From an uncultured Ruminococcus sp. (GTDB lineage Bacteria > Bacillota > Clostridia > Oscillospirales > Acutalibacteraceae), in contig CACXMR010000049.1 of assembly GCA_902768825.1 (NCBI GenBank), positions 1 to 35,727 of the forward strand: DNA of 35,727 bases, read 5' to 3'. Positions 1-7,400 of the stretch are shown piece after piece. A model generated the notes under the pieces. That model was not told the origin of the DNA. It saw only the letters and a program-made list of their open reading frames with translations, and ran no database searches. How positions within the stretch are numbered: position 1 is the stretch's first letter; the number at the start of each line of letters is the position of its first letter. A program made the translations under genes and the position numbers.

Positions 1-2
1 CG

Positions 3-821
3 GTAACCCGTTATTCTGATGAGGCATGCACCAGAAGTACCACAAGCACAGACCCCAGCACCTACTACTTCAAGATGCCTGTCGGAGATGTCACAGTGAA
101 TGCTGTTTCTTCCAATTCTTTCACATGTGTTGCTAAAGGAACAAATATAACACTTGCAGACGGAACAAGCAAGCATGTTGAAGACATTACCGCTGACGAT
201 CTTCTTCTTGTATGGGATATGGAAACAGGCACTTACAAAGCATCAAAGACGTTATACGTTGAGAAGCAGTCATCACAGGTATGCGCTGTCATTCATACTT
301 ATTTCTCTGACGGAACAGATGTCCAGGTGGTCGGCGAGCACGGCTTCTTCGATCTTGATCTCGGAAAATATGTCTTTATCAGCACAAACACGACCGAAGA
401 CTACATAGGACACAAATTTGTCAAGCGCGGAAGCATAGATAACAACACATGGCAGGTTGTGACCCTTAACGATGTAAGTATAGAGATCAAGGAGACTGAG
501 GTTTACAGCCCTGTCACCGTCAAGCAGATATGCTGCTTCACTGAGGATATTCTTTCCACGGCGGCTATGATAGGCTGTCCTGACGCTCTTGTCAACATTT
601 TTGAGGTCAACACCGACTCATTGACCTATGATCAGGAAAAGATGCAGGCTGATATTGAAACATACGGTCTTTTTGAATATGATGATCTGAAGGATCTCGT
701 TTCAGAAGAAGTGTTCGATGCCTTCAACGCTGCATGGATCAAGGTTTCTATTGGTAAAGGCCTTACAACAATGGATACCATTGCAGCTCTTGTAGAACAA
801 TTCAGCTATCTCTTTGGGTGA
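3..821 (+). CDS. Hint-domain extracellular-type protein, 3' end only
   Basis: The reading frame is open from the first bases, so the true start lies upstream; an internal ATG at 75 is not needed. A Hint (hedgehog/intein) domain is visible: block A with its nucleophile Cys at 126-128 (CVAKGTNITLADG), then KHVEDITADD and a block B-like VGEHGFFD with His at 339-341. The domain end reads FTEDILST near 537-560, where a splicing intein would carry His-Asn followed by Cys, Ser or Thr. Splicing is therefore unlikely, while Hedgehog-like self-cleavage or plain degeneracy are possible. About 80 further residues, mostly acidic and helical, follow the domain. The Thr/Ser-rich sequence before it (RSTTSTDPSTYY) suggests an extracellular linker. 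The function of the missing N-terminal part is unknown. A terminator follows within 35 bp. Confidence 0.75.
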   Translation, partial: VTRYSDEACTRSTTSTDPSTYYFKMPVGDVTVNAVSSNSFTCVAKGTNITLADGTSKHVEDITADDLLLVWDMETGTYKASKTLYVEKQSSQVCAVIHTYFSDGTDVQVVGEHGFFDLDLGKYVFISTNTTEDYIGHKFVKRGSIDNNTWQVVTLNDVSIEIKETEVYSPVTVKQICCFTEDILSTAAMIGCPDALVNIFEVNTDSLTYDQEKMQADIETYGLFEYDDLKDLVSEEVFDAFNAAWIKVSIGKGLTTMDTIAALVEQFSYLFG

Positions 822-852
822 TAGCGCTTTGACATCCCGATGATAAAATAAC

Positions 853-889
853 AAAACCTCCTGTGGTTTACCGCCGCAGGAGGTTTTTT
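853..889. terminator. Bidirectional intrinsic terminator
   Basis: Arms AAAACCTCCTG (853-863) and CAGGAGGTTTTTT (877-889) form a G+C-rich stem, extended inward by a few more pairs around a short loop. A T run follows on the plus strand, and TTTTGTTATTTT follows on the minus strand. It lies between the 3' ends of the converging Hint and ribbon-helix-helix genes and can serve both. Confidence 0.85.
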
Positions 890-927
890 GCCATATCAGG
901 GATATTGTCGCAGTTATCGCAGATGTA

Positions 928-1257
928 TTATATTTTCTGATAAAGATCAGCGTCGGCTGCCGAGGCTTCTACCCGTTTCACTCCTTTGATAGTGCCGTTT
1001 CTGACGTTGTCAGCGATCCAGCGTCCGAGCAGAGTGGGCGGGTTTTCGATAAGATTTCTTATCCTGAAGGTCTCTCCGGCGGGCAATTTATCAATCTTCT
1101 CGATTATTTCCCGATAAAGATCGGCATAGCTCTTCTTGCCGCTAAGAGCCCTTGACTTGCAAAGCTCCGCCACGTTGGGATAATTTAATCTTTCTGCTTC
1201 CTGACAAAGCTCCTGATACTCCTGATCCGAAATTGTAAACTGTACTCTGTAGCTCAT
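928..1257 (-). CDS. Small ribbon-helix-helix-like protein with DUF1413-like tail
   Basis: A 109-residue soluble protein. Its first 40 residues (SYRVQFTISDQEYQELCQEA, then NYPNVAELCKSRAL) fit a ribbon-helix-helix pattern: a short beta strand, a helix, a turn and a second helix, as in CopG/Arc-type DNA-binding proteins. The rest (DLYREIIEKIDKLPAGETF, then LLGRWIADNV) resembles the uncharacterised DUF1413 family; this is recognition by eye, not a search result. The ATG at 1257 is chosen because GGAGG lies 12 bases upstream and the sequence beyond it holds the promoter. A more upstream ATG at 1320 would place the start inside the promoter. The 16-base palindrome at the transcription start suggests autorepression. 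A small transcriptional regulator is the best guess; an antitoxin-type protein is possible, but no toxin partner is adjacent. Confidence 0.7.
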   Translation of the reverse strand: MSYRVQFTISDQEYQELCQEAERLNYPNVAELCKSRALSGKKSYADLYREIIEKIDKLPAGETFRIRNLIENPPTLLGRWIADNVRNGTIKGVKRVEASAADADLYQKI

Positions 1258-1288
1258 AATTAAATGATACCTCCAAAAAACGATAATT

Positions 1289-1304
1289 GAACTGACGTCT
1301 GTTC
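1289..1304. promoter_or_regulatory. Candidate operator palindrome
   Basis: GAACtGACGTCtGTTC is a perfect inverted repeat except for one T/T mismatch pair. It starts about 7 bases downstream of the minus-strand -10 box, so it would cover the transcription start of the ribbon-helix-helix gene. The position suits a repressor site, probably for the gene's own product. The spacing between GAAC and GTTC is 8, so it is not a Bacillus-type SOS box, which has 4. Confidence 0.45.
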
Positions 1305-1311
1305 TATAGTC

Positions 1312-1340
1312 ATTATACAAGTTTTTTTTTCTTTTTTCAA
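1312..1340 (-). promoter_or_regulatory. Sigma-A promoter of the ribbon-helix-helix gene
   Basis: On the minus strand, TTGAAA (1335-1340) and TATAAT (1312-1317) are separated by 17 bases. The spacer is almost pure A. The leader to the ATG at 1257 would be about 48 bases. Confidence 0.75.
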
Positions 1341-1380
1341 GGGGTTAAAGAAAAAAATTAGTGTTTTTTGAGCGGAGCCC

Positions 1381-1416
1381 GAAAAAATGGGACTGAACAA
1401 GCTTGTGTTCAGTCCC
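1381..1416 (-). terminator. Intrinsic terminator of the HD-GYP gene
   Basis: An 11-bp perfect stem, GGGACTGAACA (1389-1399) with TGTTCAGTCCC (1406-1416), encloses a 6-base loop. Read on the minus strand it is followed by ATTTTTTC. It lies about 75 bp after the stop codon of the HD-GYP gene. Confidence 0.85.
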
Positions 1417-1489
1417 GTAAAAATGGCGTTTGTTTTTTTGTGAAGGGCTTACCGGTATGCTCACCCGATCAGTGCTTCTCCCGCAGGTT

Positions 1490-3265
1490 TTAGTCCTTGT
1501 CCTCTGAGATTATCTCCAGCATTACCTTGGCGAACCGCGCGTCGAACTGTGTGCCGGAGCCTTTTTCGATCTCACTGCGCACCTTATCCTGGGGCATCGG
1601 GTCACGGTAGCTGCGGTAGCTTGTCATCGCATCATAGGCGTCGGCAACTGCGATAATCCTTGCCATTTCGGGTATTTCCTCACCCTTGAGTCCGTCAGGA
1701 TAGCCCTTGCCGTCAAATCTTTCATGGTGCCAGCGCACACCCACCTCAAGCTCAGGCTTTTCCTCAATGTTCTTGATTATCTTTGCACCGATCTCAGGAT
1801 GCTTCTTTACTATTGCCATCTCCTCATCCGAGAGCCTTGAGGTCTTGTTTATCAGGGTATCAGGGACTCCGATCTTGCCTATGTCATGGAGCAATGCCAT
1901 CATGTAAATGTCGTTTATCTGGGCTTCGGTCATCCCGCAGCGCCTTGCGATTTCTCTTGAATAATCCGCCACACGGCTTGAATGTCCGTTGGTGTAGGTG
2001 TCCTTGGCATCTATTGTTCCGGCAAGGGTCTGCACTATATGAATGAGCATCTGTTCGTTTCCATGCTCCTTTCTGCGCACCTCTTCCTTAAGCAATAACC
2101 GTGACTTTTTGTTGTCGTCCACCTGCTGTACTACCGCAAGGGCCAGCAGACACAACAGTCCTATGAGTATCGGCAGCTCGTTGCTTTTTGTCTGGAAGAA
2201 GATAAGCAAAGTTATCTCCCATGCCGAGGTGGACAGAAAAATGATTATTCCTGCTGTTGCAAAGGGATATTCCTTTATGTGGCGGTTTTTCAGGTCGATG
2301 AGTATTGTGACCACGACAGATGCTACTACGAGTCCGAGCACTGAATTAATATATACCAGAGATTGCTGGAAGGTTTGTATTCCGGAAAAATGCAGGGCAG
2401 TCCACAGCACAAAATTGAATAATGACAGCAGGAACAGCAGCGTATGGCAGGTGTTGTGACGCCTGTTTTGTATCAGGTTTGTGTAAACCAGCAGACCGAA
2501 GGGCATTGCCAATGTAAACAAAAAACCCAATATGCCGTCTGCATAGTATATATGAGTCAGGAACGGCGTAACCTGTGAGACTGACAGCAGCCAGCAGGCG
2601 ACATCAAGTATTCCGAGAGCCGCATACAGCATCTTAACGGTCTTTTTATTCCAGATGCTTGTGACGATACCAACGATTATGACGAGGAGAGAAGAAATAA
2701 ACAGCACCACGGTCAATATGAATGACAGCCCGTAGTTGTCAGAAATATAACTGTACAGTCCCTCTGAGGTGGTCACGAAGGTTTCCGGCACGATCACCGG
2801 GTTCCAGTCGGTGCTGCCCCTGATGATCTCCACCTTGCAGCCTGAGTCTGATTTATTGAGAGGGATCGTGACATAAAACTCCTTGAGCGATCCTCCGGGA
2901 ACATGGGTATCCCTGATCCTGTCAAAATCATATCGCAATGCACCGCCTATAAAGACTGTACAGTTTGACCTGTTTTTGAAGCAGAGATAATCTCCGGGAG
3001 CTATCTCCTTTGGCATCTCAGAAACTATGGAAAAATCCTCAGTATATGCTCTCTGGTTGCTGTAGGTCCTTCCGGTCTCAAAGCTTTCACCGGTCTCGCC
3101 GGTGACTGTCCACTTTTCAAGATACTCTATCTTTGAACTGCTTTGCTGCAGTGCCTTCATATCCATAATAAGCTTTACGCCTATGCACAGCCCGGTCAGA
3201 CCTATCCCAATAAACAGAAACCAGACTATTATTCTTATTATATGTTTTGAGTCGATTTTTTTCAT
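1490..3265 (-). CDS. Membrane HD-GYP phosphodiesterase (cyclic di-GMP)
   Basis: A 591-residue membrane signalling protein. Residues about 8-32 form a first membrane segment. About 140 residues of predicted extracellular beta-rich domain follow, and then roughly seven membrane helices (about 175-395), resembling the 7TMR-DISM sensor layout. The C-terminal part is an HD-GYP domain: HDIGK at 460-464, the HHERFDGKGYPDG stretch with GYP near 521-523, and the downstream AVADAYDAMTS motif. All expected metal-ligand motifs are present, so it should hydrolyse cyclic di-GMP in response to an external signal. There is no receiver or GGDEF domain. A good GGAGG lies 11 bases before the ATG. It is transcribed alone, from its own promoter to its own terminator. 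The ligand cannot be deduced; control of surface adhesion is one plausible output. Confidence 0.92.
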   Translation of the reverse strand: MKKIDSKHIIRIIVWFLFIGIGLTGLCIGVKLIMDMKALQQSSSKIEYLEKWTVTGETGESFETGRTYSNQRAYTEDFSIVSEMPKEIAPGDYLCFKNRSNCTVFIGGALRYDFDRIRDTHVPGGSLKEFYVTIPLNKSDSGCKVEIIRGSTDWNPVIVPETFVTTSEGLYSYISDNYGLSFILTVVLFISSLLVIIVGIVTSIWNKKTVKMLYAALGILDVACWLLSVSQVTPFLTHIYYADGILGFLFTLAMPFGLLVYTNLIQNRRHNTCHTLLFLLSLFNFVLWTALHFSGIQTFQQSLVYINSVLGLVVASVVVTILIDLKNRHIKEYPFATAGIIIFLSTSAWEITLLIFFQTKSNELPILIGLLCLLALAVVQQVDDNKKSRLLLKEEVRRKEHGNEQMLIHIVQTLAGTIDAKDTYTNGHSSRVADYSREIARRCGMTEAQINDIYMMALLHDIGKIGVPDTLINKTSRLSDEEMAIVKKHPEIGAKIIKNIEEKPELEVGVRWHHERFDGKGYPDGLKGEEIPEMARIIAVADAYDAMTSYRSYRDPMPQDKVRSEIEKGSGTQFDARFAKVMLEIISEDKD

Positions 3266-3305
3266 TCAGTTCTTACCTCCTTTCGTTTCAGATAAACTCC
3301 ATATC

Positions 3306-3314
3306 ATTATACCA
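3306..3314 (-). promoter_or_regulatory. Extended -10 promoter of the HD-GYP gene
   Basis: On the minus strand the sequence TGGTATAAT combines a perfect -10 box (3306-3311) with the TGn extension. No good -35 box stands 16-18 bases upstream, as expected for extended -10 promoters. The leader to the ATG at 3265 is about 35 bases. Confidence 0.55.
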
Positions 3315-3344
3315 CATATTCTGAGATTAATCTATATTCTTTGA

Positions 3345-3383
3345 AAAAAAGAGAGGGACTTATCCCTTTTTTGGAATAAGCCC
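3345..3383 (-). terminator. Intrinsic terminator of the CPBP protease gene
   Basis: Arms GGGACTTATCC (3355-3365) and GGAATAAGCCC (3373-3383) pair with small bulges, and on the minus strand they are followed by TCTCTTTTTTTC. It lies about 25 bp after the stop of the CPBP gene and just upstream of the HD-GYP promoter, separating the two units. Confidence 0.7.
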
Positions 3384-3408
3384 GGAGTGGTATATATTTG
3401 CAGCCCGA

Positions 3409-4161
3409 TTAGTCGGTCAATTCCCTTTTGGGAAGAGCCTTGAAAAGATAGATCGTGTAGGCGAGGGAGATTATGATATAGGATACAGCCAGGATGAAGT
3501 CGGCAGTTAACTTGCTGCCCACTGCGTCAACGAGTATCTTGTGGCTACAAAGTGCAGACATGGAATTGAATACACCGTGGAAGATAATGCAGACTATCAG
3601 ACTGCCGGTGCGTACCCTGATAAGCATGAGCATAAAGCCCAGGGATACGGCACAGACGATCTGGATGATGCTCTGGGTGATGTCATAGCCGTTGAAAAGA
3701 TTTACTATGTGACCAACGCCGAAGGTGATGGATGAGATAATGACAGCTTCCTTGACGGTAGTGGTCTTTTCGATGCCCCTGAAAAGGAAACCACGGAATA
3801 TGATTTCTTCAAGGAAGCCTACGCCAAACATCATCAGGGTGCGCAAGGTAAGATCAAGGGCTGAGATCTCGGTGTTGATACCAAGGAAAACACACTGTGT
3901 GCCAAGCAGCAGCAGGGGAATGTAGAAAAGAGCCTTTCCGGCGGAGGTGGCGGGCTTGCACAGACCAAGATGCTTCATAAGACCGGATTTCCTTGCGAAG
4001 ATCAGGATTATCACAGCCATCACAGTATTAAAAATGACCTCTGCAAGAAATGTCACACCGACCGTCGCTGACACTCTCTGCATAAGACTCTCACCAACGA
4101 CATAGACCACGATCAGCATGATTGCAAAGGCAATCTCACTTTTGTCAAAGAGTTTTTTCAT
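3409..4161 (-). CDS. CPBP family intramembrane metalloprotease
   Basis: A 250-residue multi-pass membrane protein of the CPBP (CAAX protease / Abi, PF02517) family. The three family motifs are present: EEIIFR with Glu118, Glu119 and Arg123; FGVGH with His151; and HGVFN with His195 and Asn199. These form the metal-binding glutamyl-protease site within the membrane. Known members act in prenyl-protein processing in eukaryotes and in bacteriocin self-immunity or peptide maturation in bacteria; many bacterial members have no known substrate. The start has GGAGG at ideal distance. No bacteriocin or peptide precursor gene was seen nearby. It is a single-gene unit, divergent from the large helicase gene. 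Confidence 0.92.
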   Translation of the reverse strand: MKKLFDKSEIAFAIMLIVVYVVGESLMQRVSATVGVTFLAEVIFNTVMAVIILIFARKSGLMKHLGLCKPATSAGKALFYIPLLLLGTQCVFLGINTEISALDLTLRTLMMFGVGFLEEIIFRGFLFRGIEKTTTVKEAVIISSITFGVGHIVNLFNGYDITQSIIQIVCAVSLGFMLMLIRVRTGSLIVCIIFHGVFNSMSALCSHKILVDAVGSKLTADFILAVSYIIISLAYTIYLFKALPKRELTD

Positions 4162-4210
4162 TCTTGTTTCCTCCAGTGGGAAGGTTTGATTTGTTTCATC
4201 TCATGTGTAT

Positions 4211-4239
4211 AATATATCACCCAGTTTATTTTCCGTCAA
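4211..4239 (-). promoter_or_regulatory. Sigma-A promoter of the CPBP protease gene
   Basis: On the minus strand, TTGACG (4234-4239) and TATATT (4211-4216) are 17 bases apart, about 50 bases before the ATG at 4161. It is divergent from the helicase promoter; 89 bp separate the two -35 boxes. Confidence 0.6.
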
Positions 4240-4328
4240 TCGGGCAGGGGTAAGCTGCATTTTTGTGGGAATAAGTCGCTAAGAATTGCGGTTTGGCACT
4301 CTTTGGCGGGGCTTTTCGCTTTATTGCC

Positions 4329-4357
4329 TTGACACGAATGGTACAGTGTTATAAAAT
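4329..4357 (+). promoter_or_regulatory. Sigma-A promoter of the helicase-dehydrogenase operon
   Basis: TTGACA (4329-4334) and TAAAAT (4352-4357) are separated by 17 bases, giving a leader of about 45 bases to the ATG at 4410. This is the only clear promoter seen before the helicase gene. No comparable promoter or terminator was seen in the short gaps to the two dehydrogenase genes. Confidence 0.7.
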
Positions 4358-4409
4358 TAGAGTGATATGTTGATTTATTCCATAAATATTGCTCCGGAGG
4401 AGGGAGGAC

Positions 4410-7400
4410 ATGGAAAACAAGATCAGTGTTTCCGGTCAGATAAATGCAACGGTAAATTTTGCAATGCAGCAAAACTATGTCCCGATGATAAGATCGGTGA
4501 CGGTGCGCAATGATTCTGAGGAGACTCTCAGAGAGCTCAGGCTCAGGATAAGCTTTGAGCCGGAGTTTGCCCAGGAATATACATACAACATCCCGGCCAT
4601 TGCTCCCAATGCGTCTGTGGAGATAGAGCCGGTGAAAATACTGCTTTCCACAAGGTTCCTTTTTACGCTTACAGAAAAGATCGTTGGCAATATCACCATC
4701 CAGGTACTGCAGGGCGAGGAATGCCTTTACGATTATCACACCGACATAGAGGTGCTGGCATACGACCAGTGGAGCGGCCTGAGGATGATGCCTGAGCTGA
4801 TATCCGCCTTTGTCACACCTAACCACCCGAGAGTGGCTGAGGTGGTCACCAAAGGTGGGGAGTTCCTGAAGACCTGGACAGGCTCACCTGCCTTTACCGG
4901 CTATCAGACTCAGAATCCCGACAATGTCAAGCTCCAGATGGCGGCAATATATGCGGCTCTGAGATCTCTGGGGATAGCCTATGGCAACCCGCCCGCAAGC
5001 TATGAGGGCTCAGGACAGAGGATAAGACTGCCCCATGTGGTCATCGGACAGAAGCAGGGCACCTGCCTGGATCTTTCACTGCTTTATGCATCCTGTCTTG
5101 AAGCTGTAGGGCTTTATCCGCTGATTGGCTTCAACAGGGGGCATGCCTATGGCGGATGCAGGCTGAGTGAGGAGACATTTGCTGACTGCATGGTGGATGA
5201 TATTTCTGCGTTTGAAAAAAGACTTGTCAGGGGCAGCGAGGAGCTGCTTTTTGTGGAGTGTACGGACTTCACGGCCGGCAGGAACGTGGAATTTGACACA
5301 GCTCTTGAGCACGGCAGGGCACGGATAGAGGAGCCTGCGGAGTTTGAGGGCGTGGTAGACGTGCAGCGCAGCAGGGGCAGCGGCATAAGACCTATTCCGC
5401 TGAGACTTGAGGATACTAACGAATATCTTTCCTCGGGCAGTGCGGAGTTTGAAAAGCTGAGGGTCAAAGCACCCAAGAGCCTGGAGCTGCGCAGAATGGA
5501 GGATCTCAGCTCGGCAAACGAGGAGGAGCTTACAAAACAGAAGGTCTGGGAGAGGAAGCTGCTGGATTTCAGTCTCAGGAACTCGCTGCTTAATTTCAGA
5601 CCGGGAAGAAGCTCGCTGCAGCTGATGGTTTCAGAGTTAGGCGTGCTGGAGGACGCACTTGCCGGCGGAAAAACTCTCCGTGTGATGGAGATACCCTCAG
5701 AGTGGACAATGAAGATGCACGGGGTGAAGATGCACGAGGGGGAGACTGACAAGGAGCTGATAGAGAGCATTGCCGCCCAGGAGATGAAAAACGACCGTAT
5801 AAGGACATATCTTCCGGCGGAGGAGCTTGCACTGCAGCTGAAGAATATGTATCGCTCTGCAAAGGTGAGCATGGAGGAAAACGGTACCAACACAATGTAC
5901 CTTGCACTGGGCTTCCTCAGGTGGTTTGAGAGCGATATCTCGGAGAAGCCAAGGTATGCGCCTGTGGTGCTGGTACCTATAGATATAGTCAGGAACCTGA
6001 GAAGCGGCGGTTATGTCATCCGCAGCAGGCAGGAGGAAGCAAGGATAAACACTACCCTGCTTGAATATCTCAGGCAGATTTTCTCAATAAAGATCAACGG
6101 CCTTGAAACTCTTCCTGAGGACGAGCACGGCATCGACCTGCCCCTTATTTTCCACACGGTAAGGCAGGCGATTATGAGCAAGAGCCGCTGGAACCTTGTG
6201 GACATGGCGTTTATCGGACTGTTCTCCTTCGGTCAGTTTGTCATGTGGAACGATATCAAGAACCGTGCCGAGGAGCTAAGGCAAAACAAGGTGGTATCCT
6301 CCCTGATGGAGGGCAAAATGAACTGGAAGACAGAGGAGCTGAGCTTTGACGCTTCAAATGTGGAGTCGGTGTTCAGACCGGCGCAGCTTGCGGTACCACT
6401 CAGTGCGGATTCCTCACAGCTTGTCGCTGTGGCTGCGGCATCTGACGGCAGGAGCTTTGTTCTTCACGGACCGCCGGGCACAGGAAAATCGCAGACCATC
6501 ACAAATATGATCGCAAACGCCCTCTACAAGGGCAAGACCGTGCTGTTTGCCGCAGAAAAAATGGCAGCCCTCAGCGTTGTTCAGAGGAGACTTGCTGCTA
6601 TCGGACTGGACCCCTTCTGTCTTGAGCTGCACTCCAACAAGACCAACAAGTCGGTGGTGCTCTCACAGCTCAATAAGGCTCTTGAGGTGGGCAGGATAAA
6701 GCCCCCGGAGGAACACAGGGCAGCCGCCGAAAAGCTTTATGCTCTGCGCACAAGCTTTAATGATACCATCAGTGCGCTGCACAAAAAACGTGATTACGGC
6801 TGCTCTGTCTATGAGGCGATAGAGAGATTTGAGGATAATGCGGAGTTTAAGGGCATAGTCAGCCTGGACAGAAGCTTTACCGACAGCTTTAAGGAGGAGC
6901 AGGGTGAGCCCTGCAGGGAGGCGGTGAGAAGGTTTGCTCTTTGCGCAAAGGAAACCGGACCCTATCCTCAAAGCCCCTGGAAGGGCTGCGGCCTTGCTGA
7001 ATACTCACTGGAGCTGAGAGATGATCTTGAAAATGATCTGCGTTCTGCCATTGAAGTGACGGACAGGGGACACAAGGCGATGGAAACTCTTGCCGGAACC
7101 ATAGGCTTTGCGGAGCGCTCAAGAATGGTAATGGCGGAGCTTTGTGACATATCCCATGCCCTTTCGGGGGAAGAGGGCAAGCAGGTGTTCCCTGCGGTAG
7201 TCAGCTCAGACAACGGCGAGGAGCTTGTCGGCAGGATAGAGAGCGTCTGCACCTCAGGTGAAGAATATAACAGGCTTTATGCCGAACTGTTGAGGGATTA
7301 CGACCCGTCAGTGCTTGAATATGACGTAAACGAGGCGTCAGGAAGGTTGAGGCAATCGGAGTCGGGCTGGTTCCTGTCAAAGTCGATGGGTGTCAGCAAG

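Noticed and set aside
1289-1304. An SOS (LexA) box
   Set aside because: GAAC and GTTC are 8 bases apart rather than the 4 of the Bacillus-type box, and the CTGT-N8-ACAG form is absent.
4236-4826. A 196-codon minus-strand frame across the helicase promoter and start
   Set aside because: It runs antisense through the promoter and the first codons of the helicase gene, and has no ribosome binding site or family resemblance.
5147-5893. A 248-codon minus-strand frame inside the helicase gene, and similar antisense frames through 10187
   Set aside because: They are Ser/Leu-rich shadows of G+C-biased third positions in the helicase gene. None has a ribosome binding site or recognisable domains.
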